Positions 54,642 to 64,000 of a stretch of 64,000 bases of DNA are shown piece by piece. Source of the stretch: Nitzschia sp. DOCU1 (Eukaryota > Bacillariophyta > Bacillariophyceae > Bacillariales > Bacillariaceae); contig OX595989.1 in assembly GCA_951394045.1 (NCBI GenBank), positions 3,472,001-3,536,000 of the forward strand, given 5' to 3'. Position numbers and translations under genes: made by a program. Positions within the stretch are counted from its first letter, which is position 1. Each line of letters starts with the position of its first letter. The notes under the pieces were generated by a model. The model was given only the letters and a program-made list of their open reading frames with translations. It did no database searches and was not told the DNA's origin.

Positions 54642-57250
54642 ATGACGAAACAATTGCAAACTGGGCCATCCAAACTGTTTTGTGCTGCCTGGCTGGCCAT
54701 TTATTGTCGCGTAGCAGCTTTAGCCACGCCCCTTTCCGCAGGAGGCGTGGACATGAATTGTAAGTCGCCATCGCCCAAAACCGGAATAAGATCTGGACTG
54801 GCCATGTTCAAGTACCTCACCTCAGAAGGCGCTGCTTTTTCGTTCCACCACCACGCGTAGCAGTGAGGACTCCTATCGGAAATCGACGATTGGATGACGA
54901 GGAAATCGATTGGGTGTCAGTCGGATTTATCATGGCGGGTGCCATGCTTGCCGGAATAGTGGTATTCTACTATGTAATGGCGTATTTCATGTTGCGGCCG
55001 TTGGCCGAAGAATACAGAACACAAGGGCAACCTATTGTTGGCCTGGTGACAGGTGCCAAGAAGAAAGTTCGACAAGAATTTCACGGTAGTGCAACGCCTG
55101 GAGTGTTCTATGGAAGCTACGTGCATGGTACCACTACTGAAACTACACTTAACCGGATCTTGCATGTTGAATATCCAGTTGTGGTGGACGGAGAGCGCAA
55201 AGTGGTTCGCAAGAAATTCAGTTATTTACACAAGAAAACCTTTGATCGGCCCTCCGAAACCGGCGAAGTCGAATTGTACTTCTTACCAAAGCGAGGTATC
55301 TTGTCTGCCTTCCCACGTGACGAGTTTCATCTATCAAAAGGCGATAAGTGCAAGGAAACGTCCCTAGGAATCTTTATTTTGTTCCTGTTTGTGAGTCTAT
55401 TGGTTCTTGGAGGTCAAAGCAAAGCACCTGCGTACTTGTTCGTGATCGTAATTACGATGGACATTATTATCGCCATTTGGATTTGCGTCATGATTTGGAC
55501 TTGGATGCTTAAAAGTGGCAAGATTCTTCGCTTTGTCCCCGGGGAGGCTGGAGAGCAGGCTTTGAATTTCGATGCCTACGATCACGATGAGACTGAAATT
55601 CACAACGACGAAGAAGATGGCTATCGTCCGAACGAAGGAGAGGTATTGAAATCAGCTCCTCCTGCACCAGGCGAACAAGCTGAAATTCCATTTGCAAGAG
55701 CCGTTGATAGTAAGTTCATCACAAATCCTTATCCACCAAAGCCCACCAGTCAGAAGCAGATGAACCCCGATGATGGAGGACATATTCCACTTCAGAGCCC
55801 GCCGAAGCCCACTAGTCAGAAGATGTTGAACCCAGGGACGCCTTCTCCACCCCAGAGTCCGAAGAAGTCCACCAGTCAGAAGCAGATGAACCCTGACGAT
55901 GGAGGACATATTCCACTTCAGAGCCCGACGAAGTCCACTAGTCAGGAGATGTTGAACCCAGGAACGCGCTCACCATGCAAGAGTCCTAAGAAGTCCACCA
56001 GTCAGAAGAAGATTAACCCCAATGATGGAGGACATGTTCCACTTCAGAGCCCGACGAAGCCGACTAGTCAGAAGATGTCGAACCCAGGGACACCTTCTCC
56101 GCCGCAGAGCCCGAAGAAGTCCACTAGTCAGAAGAAGATGAACCCCGACGATGGAGGACATGTTCCACTTCAGAGCCCGACGAAGCCCACTAGTCAGAAG
56201 ATGTTGCACGCAGGGACGCCTTCTCCACCCCAGAGTCCGAAGAAGTCCACCAGTCAGAAGAAGATTAACCCCAATGATGGAGGACATGTTCCACTTCAGA
56301 GCCCGACGAAGCCGACTAGTCAGAAGATGTCGAACCCAGGGACACCTTCTCCGCCCCAGAGCCCGAAGAAGTCCACTAGTCAGAAGAAGATGAACCCCGA
56401 CGATGGAGGACATGTTCCACTTCAGAGCCCGACGAAGCCCACTAGTCAGAAGATGTTGCACGCAGGGACGCCTTCTCCACCCCAGAGTCCGAAGAAGTCC
56501 ACCAGTCAGAAGAAGATTAACCCCAATGATGGAGGACATATTCCACTTCAGAGCCCGACGAAGTCCACTAGTCAGGAGATGTTGAACCCAGGGACGCCTT
56601 CTCCACCCCAGAGCCCGAAGACGCCCACTAGTCAGAAGAAGAAGATCCACCCCGACGGTGGAGCAGTTTCTCCATGCCAACGCCCGACGAAGCACACTAG
56701 TAAGAAGAATTTGAACCCCGAAACACATTCTCCTTCCCAGAACCCGATGAAGCCCACCTGCCAGAAGAAGATGAATCCCAGCAACGGAGCACGTCCCCCT
56801 TGTAAGAGCACGACGAAGCACACCAGTCAGAAGAATTTGAACCCCAGGGCACATTCTCCATCCCAGAGTTCCAAGAAGCCCACTAGTCAGAGGAACATGA
56901 TAAGCCCCAACGATGAGACATTTTCTCCATGCCAAAGCACGAAGAAGAAAGATGCTGCTACTTCTTCTCACCATCCCACCAAACCTGTTCCACTTGACGT
57001 ATGCTTTGGCGCCGAATCTCATCTTGGCACCATTGTCTGGCGCAAAATAGTCGAGGAAATTGTGGAAGAAAATGCAGACGACGAGTTTGGACCTCCAGCC
57101 CATCAGGCGATCATGAATCACCTCAAGGATCGTCACTTCTGGGTCAAAGATAAACTAGGAGGAGAATGGAAGCTGGCTTCGAGGGGCGACGTGCTACGCC
57201 AATTCAGAGCCGCTTTCGATGCAGAGCAAGCACGACAAACGGTAGCATAA
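54642..57250 (+). CDS. Membrane protein with long tandem repeats and C-terminal DUF6824 domain
   Basis: There are two exons, 54642-54759 and 54861-57250 (acceptor after TAG at 54860 or CAG at 54863), giving about 835 aa. Exon 1 encodes a likely signal peptide (FCAAWLAIYCRVAALATPLSA). Exon 2 begins with a TM helix (VGFIMAGAMLAGIVVFYYVMAYF), a soluble beta-rich part, and two more hydrophobic helices (about residues 210-255). From about residue 330 to 640 there is a Ser/Pro/Lys repeat array of 42-aa units alternating TSQKxMNPDDGGHxPLQSP and TSQKMLNPGTPSPPQSP. The last 90 residues form a DUF6824 domain (DVCFGAESHLGTIVWRKIVEE ... RHFWVKDKLGGEWKLASRGDVLRQF), a module expanded in diatoms and with unknown function. 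A long minus-strand frame opposite the repeats is an antisense shadow. Confidence 0.8.
55737..56640 (+). repeat. 126-bp tandem repeat array (252-bp higher-order units)
   Basis: About seven 126-bp units encode 42 aa each inside the DUF6824 gene. Landmarks recur at regular spacing: ATGTTGCACGCAGGGACGCC begins at 56201 and again at 56453, exactly 252 bp apart. The stretch from about 56003 to 56254 is nearly identical to 56255-56506, so pairs of units were duplicated together. All length changes keep the reading frame. Confidence 0.9.
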
Positions 57251-57470
57251 CGTACATTAGTAAGTCTGTACAACCCAAGTATTCCGAATCGGCTCTACCA
57301 ACCGAGGACTTGGCTGTCATGACGACGTGTGTATTTGGCCGTGCGTGGGATCTTTCCTGGTCATTTGCGTCCTGGAAATCGCTCTCGTACATTTGAACGA
57401 GAACGGAGGTAGCTGCTGCTGCGGTCGGCCGTCTGCTAGCTCGGGATCGCCGACGTTTGCCTGGTGTAAC

Positions 57471-58910
57471 CTACGGCATTGTCTTTGTGACGCCATTGAC
57501 CGATTCTGGAAAGAACGGTTGATTCGATCGGGAAGAAGAAGACGACGACGAACCACCATTCAAGTGTTCTTCTTCCTCCTCCTTGTTAACTCCATTGAAA
57601 TCCTTGGCAGCCGAGCTCACTATGGATGAATCAATGCTTTCATCTTCTTCTTTCTTTTTTTGATTCAGTAAGCTCGCTCTCAATGTCATTCGAATGGTAT
57701 ACAATTGATGTACAGTCTTGGATATTTCATACGATCCCCGAAATGGATTTCCCAAATCATAACACACAATCGCCAGTGCGGTAAAGGTACCGACCAACAT
57801 GGTCCATAAGATGCGCAATTGAATCGCATTCAAAAAGACCAAAATATCTTGTTTGCTTTCCAACAAAAAGGCAATGCAAATACTTACCGCCAAAGTACTG
57901 ACAATGACAAAGTGTAATGGCGGAAAGAGACTTCGTAGGGCCGTAATACGCTTGGCGCGTTCTTCGTATAATTTGGAACAAGACGAATAGGCATTGCCCA
58001 AGAGCAAGGGCGAGACGGTAGTCCCATCACTAGTACTACTCAATCGATTGAGTTCTGCCAATACACCATTGAGTTCGGTATCCAAACTGTAATCCAATTG
58101 CTCCACATTCATTGCTGGCTGTGATTCCGCGATCAATCGAGTAGTATATTGCGTCAAGTATCGCCGACAGGTTTGAGCTGCCTTGGGGGGAAAGACATCC
58201 CATAAACTTTGCAGTATGCGTAATTGTCCGGCTTCCATATTGAGACAGGTTCGAATATCCAATTGACGTTGTCTCAAAGTTTGAATAGTGGTACCAATCA
58301 AATTGGCAAATAAAATAGAAATAGCCGGTACGACCACTCCATTAATCGCGGGGGCAATAATTTTGGCTTGATAGGCACCTCCATCGACGGCGACCCAGTT
58401 GTTTTGCGCGAGAGCATCCAAAGTGGCGGCAAAGAGTTCGGCTGTGGGGTCATAGGCCAAGTATGCCAACACAGGCAATACCATGGGAAAGTATTTGAGA
58501 GATTCATCGACCCAATTTAAATGATCGGCTTCTTCATTTGAAAAGCGAGCATCATCGTCGTTACTGGTAACTGAAGTAGTCGACGACTTGGTAGGACTAG
58601 TAGTCGTTGTCTCATCGGCGTCTTCGGGATACAAATCAAAGACATTCGAGTAGATGTCACCGTAGGGGGGCGAGTCGTCTGCATTGTTCTTTTCGTTGTT
58701 ATTCCATTTCGGTAGTACTTGCAGCGACGTAGTATAGGAAGGCTTTGTTATCGTTGTCGTGGTCGATAAGGGAAACGAGTCGGTCGCTCGCAACAACAGC
58801 GTGACTAAAAGAAACACGGTCTCTATTGTCGGAGCCGAGAGAAGCGGTACGACCCGTCGTTTCCTAGACGTTGCCGTCATATCGTTCGTTTGTTTCGCAA
58901 ACATGGCCAT
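57471..58910 (-). CDS. DUF4239 (bestrophin-like) membrane protein, probably plastid
   Basis: The product has up to 479 aa; the ATG at 58910 or the internal Met near 58904 both fit. The N-terminus has a hydrophobic segment (IETVFLLVTLLLRATDSFP, about residues 28-46) like a signal peptide, followed by a Ser/Thr/Asp-rich spacer to about 125. The membrane domain has an N-terminal helix pair (YFPMVLPVLAYLAY; GVVVPAISILFANLIGTTI), a long soluble helical part (LRQRQLDIRTCLNMEAGQL; YLTQYTTRLIAESQPA) and a C-terminal pair: RITALRSLFPPLHFVIVSTL, then ILWTMLVGTFTALAIVCYDLGNPFRGSYEI. The motifs RxxxLxxxxPxxHWxxL and DxxNPFxGxxxI are typical of DUF4239, found in bacteria, plants and algae; its function is unknown. 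Confidence 0.78.
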   Translation of the reverse strand: MAMFAKQTNDMTATSRKRRVVPLLSAPTIETVFLLVTLLLRATDSFPLSTTTTITKPSYTTSLQVLPKWNNNEKNNADDSPPYGDIYSNVFDLYPEDADETTTTSPTKSSTTSVTSNDDDARFSNEEADHLNWVDESLKYFPMVLPVLAYLAYDPTAELFAATLDALAQNNWVAVDGGAYQAKIIAPAINGVVVPAISILFANLIGTTIQTLRQRQLDIRTCLNMEAGQLRILQSLWDVFPPKAAQTCRRYLTQYTTRLIAESQPAMNVEQLDYSLDTELNGVLAELNRLSSTSDGTTVSPLLLGNAYSSCSKLYEERAKRITALRSLFPPLHFVIVSTLAVSICIAFLLESKQDILVFLNAIQLRILWTMLVGTFTALAIVCYDLGNPFRGSYEISKTVHQLYTIRMTLRASLLNQKKKEEDESIDSSIVSSAAKDFNGVNKEEEEEHLNGGSSSSSSSRSNQPFFPESVNGVTKTMP

Positions 58911-59897
58911 GATAGGTAGAAGATGTTCGTGACAGTTAAAAGATGTTTGACTCGGCGATTGTCGTCTCTGAAAGTGGATTGAGACAAGAAAGTGGGGACT
59001 TTCAGCGGCGCTGTAGTAGCTGATATCGTACTTTGAGGATGCCTAATCCAAGTGGGGTGATAGAATCTTTCGTCTTCTATTGTCGTCGTCAACAGCGGCA
59101 TTGCTGTTGCCAGCCTATTCTTTGATTGGAGGAAGATGTGTGTGTGTGTCGACACGAGACGTACCAGGTAACAACATCCTTGGCAGATGGCGAGACGGCG
59201 GTGGCATCTCTGTCGTAGTAGGGGGGGTCCCTCCGACGGCGCGCGCTTGCTTTTGTGTCGACTCGCAGGACTCAATGAACTCTATTGCCCCGAGTCCGAA
59301 CGATCGAATATGAGAGACATAAAGAATAGTTCTGATGACCGATGACGAACTACATGTGTTAACCCCATCATAGTCATAATGACTTCCCTTTCATAGCAGC
59401 CAACGACTTTTATGCAGTTCAAAACAACGTTTCAGTAAGTTGACGAGGCATAAATGTTGCGTTTGCTGGAAACGGGAACGCGTATTGTGGTCTTGCGTAA
59501 AGAAGGCCCAGAGACACCATCGGAGAAAGGACTTATGGAATTCATAAGTCTCCCGGCTTTGGGCGGCGGATGGGGTCTTGTGAAGCAAGTAAAAGTCAAC
59601 GAGTCGATGGAAATCGGCAATGGCGAAAGTGACCGCGATCGTATCAATTGGCGGTCGTATCGATAATAATAGCAGCAGCATCAGACTTCTCAACACCGGA
59701 CATGGATGCTTTTATCTGTAGGTTTGCTTTGGAGTAAACATACAAACACAACCATCTGCTAGCTACTATCAGATATAGAGAGGGGCGTAGCTGTGTTATT
59801 TCTAGCTCCTGAACAGAGGAACGGAAACGCGCCTGAAACGTCCTGGGGATTTTGAGTGGAAAGGTCTTTTCTTGCCATACGTGTCACTTATATCATC
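58911..59897. other. Divergent intergenic region
   Basis: About 1 kb lies between the DUF4239 gene (minus) and the WW-domain gene (plus). No gene was recognised. A CTCCCCCC-type pyrimidine run (complement) lies near 59219. Confidence 0.4.
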
Positions 59898-62800
59898 ATG
59901 CCGTCCTTTGAAGAACCCCTACCCCCCATGTGGGCTGAATCGGTGGATCAACGCACTGGAAAGACTTATTATTATCACATTCTGACTTCCGAACGGTCGG
60001 ATATTCGCCCCGTTGGAAATGAATACTTGCGACGAGGACTTACCAAACCCGACAAGGGAAACAGCTCAGCTACGTCTACTACTCTTGGCTCAAGTACGAG
60101 TAGTAGTGGATTATTTCTTCCGCAGCAGCCTTATGCGTATTATACCCATCAATATCGGCAGGAAAAGGAAAAGAAGTCCAAGCGAAAAAACAAAAAGTCA
60201 AAGAAGGACAAGCGACGATCGAAATACGACAATGATGATGACGACAACGACACTTACGGTGTTATTATCGATTCGTATTCATCGGATGAATCTAGTAGTT
60301 CAGGTAATCCACCTCCTACCAAGCAACAGATGGAGTTATTTGCGCCGCTGTCAACTACGACAGACAAGTCGAGATCGAAGCCATCTCGTTCCAAATCAAG
60401 TTCTTCCAAAGACCATACCCGGCAGTCCATTTCCAAAAGCCACAGATCCTACGATGATGAGGATGAAGATCGAAGAAGCAAACGAAAATCACGATCCGGC
60501 CATTCCAAAAGCATCAGTCCCTCTCGAACGCACAACAAGTCATCTCGCCACTCGTATTCCAAAAGTTCCAGCCCCACTCGGAGCAAATCCCGATCCAAGC
60601 ATACTAGTCGAAGTCGAGACTATGATGACGAGGAAGAGGAGCGTCGCAAAAGTCCACCGGGACGAAGCAAGTCAGCTACTGCTGCAATCAGTAGTAGTTC
60701 CAAGAAGCATTCAGATCGCCGACGGAGTCGAAGCTATGACAAGAATGATCCACTAGAAGAAGAAGAAGACGAAGAAGATTGGGGTCCTCCCACCAAGATC
60801 AAATCATCCAAAAAGGAGCCCCCACCCAGATCAAAATCGTCGAGTAGCGGGAAGCACGCTTCCCAAGTCGACAAGGAATTGATGAAACAGCTCGAGAAGC
60901 AACGGAAGGAGTTGGAAGAACGCAAAAAGGCATTGGCCAAACGAGAAAAAGAATTGGAGCAAGAACGCAAAAAGATTGCAGAAGAACGAAAGCGAGAAGA
61001 AGAAGAGCGACAGTTAAAGGCCGCGTTGGACGAACAAGAACGCCGAGAAACGTTTGAAAAGGAAGAAAATCGCCGCATGTTATTGATTCGTCAAGAAACC
61101 AAACGACAAGTGGCGGCAGCCGAAGAAGCGGCACGAGAAACGGCCCGCCAAGCCGAAGAAGCAAGACGCAAGGCGGAAGAACAAGCAGAGGAGGCTAGAC
61201 AATTGGCGGCGAAACAAGAAACTGCTCGTCTCAAGGCGGAAAAGGAAGTTGAATTGGCCAAACGCAAGGCGGCATTGGTGGAGGAGGCCCGTTTACAAGC
61301 TTTGGCAGAGGCCGAACAAGCGCGCCAGGAAATTGAAGCCAAAATTGCGCAACAAGATCGTGCCTTGGAAAAGGCGCGGCAGCAGCATCAAGAGGCCGAC
61401 GAAAAGCGACTTGAGGCAGAACGAAAAGCTCTCTTGGAGGAGCAAAAGCGACTCAAAGAGGAATTAAAGCGCCAGCAACTTGAAGAAGATGTCGAAAGAC
61501 GAACCGAGGCGGCAGCAGTCGCTGCTGTAGCGGAGTTTCAAGCCTCGATGGATATTTCCAAATTGCAGAGTTCGGACTCGGACGATGAGTCGGAAGAAGA
61601 GAGCGACGACGACGACGAGTCTTCCGACTCGTCCGAAGAGATGGAGATACCGCTTCGAGAGTCAGATGGCCATTCCGCTTCGTATTCTATGGACGAGTCG
61701 ATTGACCTGACTGATTTGGTGGGGCCAGACGAAACCTATACCCCTCAGCCGACAAACAAATCCACGGCCCGAGAAAGGAAACGTCAATTGGAAACAAAGT
61801 ATGCATCGAGCGTGGATTCTGCGGACACAGTGAAGTCAAATCTATCTGGCTTCAACTCCAACGATAGTACCAGTTCTTATTCCAAGATTGGAAACGCTTC
61901 GGGTGGTATTCTCCGTGGAGGAAAGCGTCCCGTCCTTCAGTCGACTCCCTCTGGGCGAGGACGATCTGTGACTCTTCAAGAATCTCCAAGCAGAAGGGCG
62001 ACCTCGTTGGATGCGTCGCAGCTGATGCAACGGCAGGCGTCTGCTCGACCAGGAATGGCAGGACAGCGAGGTCTTAGTGGCCTGAAGCGCAATAATTCTT
62101 TTGATCCTAATGCCAGTCGATCCTTTGATCCCAATGCCAGTCGATCCTTTGACCCCAATGCCAGTCGAGTAGGACGCGGAATGGCTCGGGGTCCGAGCCA
62201 ACGCGGTGTGCCTCGAACTCACAGTGTAGATGCGTTGACACGCGCCAATTCTTCCCGCCCTGGCATGGCCCGCGCCAACACCATGGCGGCATTGAAGCGA
62301 TCGGGCTCGAGGCCCGACTTTGCCCGTACTCGGTCCGGTTCCTTTGATGTCGATTTCTCCCGCTACGATGATTCCGGTGGCATGGATCTGGAGAAGCAAG
62401 ACATCCCTCCTCCGCCCAAGAAGAAAGCGGGGAAGAAGATGGAATACGAACAGCCGCCGAAATCATTGGTTCTCATTTGGCTGGTCGTTGTGGGAGAACT
62501 TGGTTTTGACCTTGCCACGACTATCATTGCTTTCCAGAATCTCATGGAAAAAGACGAATGTTGTGGATATCCTATTGAGTTGGGTCCAGTCCCCATGACT
62601 ATTACTACTCCGTTTTTCTTACTGGTGTCTGCAGAATTGGCCCTGTTGATCCGAGCAATCGTCTTAACCTTGTTTCCCAATATTATGCTGGCCCAAGAAG
62701 AAGATACAAAAGAAGCTGATGCAAATCGCTCTTGCTTTGTTAGGTGGTTGTGCTGCTGTATTCGGTGGAAAGTTCACCTCATCATGAGATTCCTTGGGAT

Positions 62801-64000
62801 TTTGGTCTTATTAAATCCTTTCTTCGGGTGTCTCATTGCTTGGATCTTGCTATACCAATCCGATAAGAATGACGCCTTCATTGTTTTGGGCTTTGAAGGG
62901 GGCTCTTTGCTGTTGCATTACCTCTCTGTCTATCTGGAGGGCGGCATTAAAGGTTGTTGGGATTTCTTTCTACAAGGTCTGGTTCCGTTGGTTCCGTTTG
63001 CTGTCGGTGTGGGATTGGTGCTATTTTACTTGAAACAGGGAGGTGTCTGCTACATTGTTGATGATTCGATGTTCTCTTTTAATGGATGTGAAGTCTGTGA
63101 AGACGGTTATCCACCCGACGCTGACGGACTCTGTTACTTTCCAAATGGTACCTCCTACGATTTTAGTGGGGCGAACATCTTCAGCCGGGACACCTTTACC
63201 AGCGTGGATGGGCTACTCGGCCGCACATATCAAGTTACCTACTGCGCGTCTGTAAATCCTGGGGGGCCTGAAACGAACTTTTGCTTCTTTGATTACGGTT
63301 CTGGCCAACTCGATAGTATCATAAGTAACAGTACCCAAGAGCCCACCACTGCCGCTGCGCCCATGCTCAGCCGCAGCAAATGCGGAGGGACTGTCATGCC
63401 CGGAGACCGCCTGCTAGAATGTCGCAAAAACCTCTGGGACCCGACCCGTGATCCATCGATGCATTGCTTTACTTTCGGTGGGGCAGGCGATCCTTGCTCT
63501 TTGAGTATTCCAAATGATGGAACAAATGAGGGCCGTTTCAAGGATCCTTCTATGTGTCAGCTTGAGCAAGAAGATGGCAAGGTCCTTTCTTATGGTGACA
63601 CCTTCTTCTTGTGGGACGAGCCTGATGCCTACGGCAAAGACATGAGATGGGCCGGTAACTCTTGGCTAGCCTATAGTACCTCCCGATGGTCGGACCAGCT
63701 GGGTGTGATGCGTGATGCTGGAGTCATGGTAACGACGCCCTTGGTCAAATTCGAGGACTCAGATCAGATTCGAGCCCAAATGCAGAGTTTCTTCGATGGC
63801 TGCGCACCCGACTGTCTGGATTCCAACTCTACTTCTTACGTCGACGTCTTGGCCGTCAATGTCTTTTGCGACCCAGATGAAGAGGTTTGCGAGAACAAAG
63901 TTAAGGACGTTACCGCGTCTCTCCAGGGGCTCTCTGCAGACTTCGACTCTCGACCAGTTTATATCACAAACTGGGGGGTCCAAACCACTCAAGTTCCGAG
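59898..64000 (+). CDS. WW domain / RS-like / coiled-coil / multi-pass membrane protein with glycosidase-like ectodomain (partial, runs off right edge)
   Basis: From the ATG at 59898 the frame stays open for 1,367 codons to the window's end without a stop or needed intron. Residues 7-38 form a WW domain (LPPMWAESVDQRTGKTYYYH), with its two aromatic anchors and the closing Pro. Residues about 75-300 are Lys/Arg/Ser-rich, RS-like. Residues about 328-535 are a long charged coiled coil. An acidic patch (about 556-585) and a spacer with three SFDPNASR repeats follow. Five hydrophobic helices span about 855-1048 (first: LVLIWLVVVGELGFDLATTI). The remaining ectodomain is cysteine-rich; its end has FFLWDEPDAYGKDMRWA and SYVDVLAVNVFCDP, which recall an Asl1-like glycoside hydrolase barrel (the NEPD-type acid motif); this is tentative. 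The C-terminus lies outside the window. Confidence 0.82.
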   Translation, partial: MPSFEEPLPPMWAESVDQRTGKTYYYHILTSERSDIRPVGNEYLRRGLTKPDKGNSSATSTTLGSSTSSSGLFLPQQPYAYYTHQYRQEKEKKSKRKNKKSKKDKRRSKYDNDDDDNDTYGVIIDSYSSDESSSSGNPPPTKQQMELFAPLSTTTDKSRSKPSRSKSSSSKDHTRQSISKSHRSYDDEDEDRRSKRKSRSGHSKSISPSRTHNKSSRHSYSKSSSPTRSKSRSKHTSRSRDYDDEEEERRKSPPGRSKSATAAISSSSKKHSDRRRSRSYDKNDPLEEEEDEEDWGPPTKIKSSKKEPPPRSKSSSSGKHASQVDKELMKQLEKQRKELEERKKALAKREKELEQERKKIAEERKREEEERQLKAALDEQERRETFEKEENRRMLLIRQETKRQVAAAEEAARETARQAEEARRKAEEQAEEARQLAAKQETARLKAEKEVELAKRKAALVEEARLQALAEAEQARQEIEAKIAQQDRALEKARQQHQEADEKRLEAERKALLEEQKRLKEELKRQQLEEDVERRTEAAAVAAVAEFQASMDISKLQSSDSDDESEEESDDDDESSDSSEEMEIPLRESDGHSASYSMDESIDLTDLVGPDETYTPQPTNKSTARERKRQLETKYASSVDSADTVKSNLSGFNSNDSTSSYSKIGNASGGILRGGKRPVLQSTPSGRGRSVTLQESPSRRATSLDASQLMQRQASARPGMAGQRGLSGLKRNNSFDPNASRSFDPNASRSFDPNASRVGRGMARGPSQRGVPRTHSVDALTRANSSRPGMARANTMAALKRSGSRPDFARTRSGSFDVDFSRYDDSGGMDLEKQDIPPPPKKKAGKKMEYEQPPKSLVLIWLVVVGELGFDLATTIIAFQNLMEKDECCGYPIELGPVPMTITTPFFLLVSAELALLIRAIVLTLFPNIMLAQEEDTKEADANRSCFVRWLCCCIRWKVHLIMRFLGILVLLNPFFGCLIAWILLYQSDKNDAFIVLGFEGGSLLLHYLSVYLEGGIKGCWDFFLQGLVPLVPFAVGVGLVLFYLKQGGVCYIVDDSMFSFNGCEVCEDGYPPDADGLCYFPNGTSYDFSGANIFSRDTFTSVDGLLGRTYQVTYCASVNPGGPETNFCFFDYGSGQLDSIISNSTQEPTTAAAPMLSRSKCGGTVMPGDRLLECRKNLWDPTRDPSMHCFTFGGAGDPCSLSIPNDGTNEGRFKDPSMCQLEQEDGKVLSYGDTFFLWDEPDAYGKDMRWAGNSWLAYSTSRWSDQLGVMRDAGVMVTTPLVKFEDSDQIRAQMQSFFDGCAPDCLDSNSTSYVDVLAVNVFCDPDEEVCENKVKDVTASLQGLSADFDSRPVYITNWGVQTTQVP

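Noticed and set aside
55970..57136. 388-aa minus-strand frame (LLTGGLLRTLGWRRRP-type repeats)
   Set aside because: It lies antisense to the tandem repeats of the DUF6824 gene and is a product of their 126-bp periodicity. The plus strand has domains, a start and a splice site; the minus strand has only the mirrored repeat.
60013..60756. 247-aa frame in the second phase of the WW-domain gene
   Set aside because: It is a shadow of the RS-like coding region: the phase starting at 59898 has a WW domain and stays open for more than 4 kb.

Overview
The window looks like nuclear DNA of a diatom, probably a pennate one; the species cannot be read from the sequence. The evidence is the mix of genes: a plastid-type triose-phosphate translocator with a cleavable signal peptide and an SAF-type motif, a diatom-type cyclin, a DUF6824 domain protein, a selenocysteine elongation factor, and short GT-AG introns of about 70-320 nt. 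Most genes are single-copy housekeeping or membrane-protein genes on both strands, without operons.

Layout. 1-1.2 kb: a partial SLC35F-type transporter joined, out of frame, to an N-terminal fragment of a selenocysteine-specific elongation factor (both minus). 1.8-7.3 kb: a YoaK/DUF1275 membrane protein, methionine aminopeptidase 2 and a cyclin. 9.7-16.5 kb: a small protein with four CX9C motifs, two tandem thioredoxin/PDI-like genes that share a 14-nt microexon, a small protein with an 18-nt microexon, and the triose-phosphate translocator. 19.5-24.1 kb: two tandem, probably paralogous single-pass membrane proteins. 24.8-25.7 kb: a helical-repeat protein. 26.2-31.5 kb: a mobile-element cluster with an intact piggyBac-type transposase carrying an N-terminal SAP domain, a related non-autonomous element abutting it, and a host-side 536-bp tandem duplication that they interrupt. 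31.7-32.35 kb: an ORF with a CxxCGxxPC motif between element-like palindromes. 33.5-46.4 kb: RTF2, NADPH-cytochrome P450 reductase, a KH/RGG RNA-binding protein, a large PPR protein, a DUF3291-like protein and a membrane-anchored SET-domain protein. 47.7-52.5 kb: a small membrane protein, an SPPL-type intramembrane aspartyl protease with a PA-type lumenal region, and a PUB-domain protein. 54.6-57.25 kb: a membrane protein with long 42-aa tandem repeats and a C-terminal DUF6824 domain. 57.5-58.9 kb: a DUF4239 membrane protein. 59.9 kb to the right edge: a very long uninterrupted reading frame joining a WW domain, an RS-like region, a coiled coil, about five membrane segments and a glycosidase-like ectodomain.

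Genes with introns were reconstructed by eye from reading-frame continuity, GT-AG boundaries and protein-family logic. All family calls come from motif recognition without database searches. The least ordinary parts are the piggyBac cluster at 26.2-32.6 kb, the tandem PDI-like pair, the right-edge WW/transmembrane/ectodomain fusion, and the broken elongation factor/transporter junction at the left edge.
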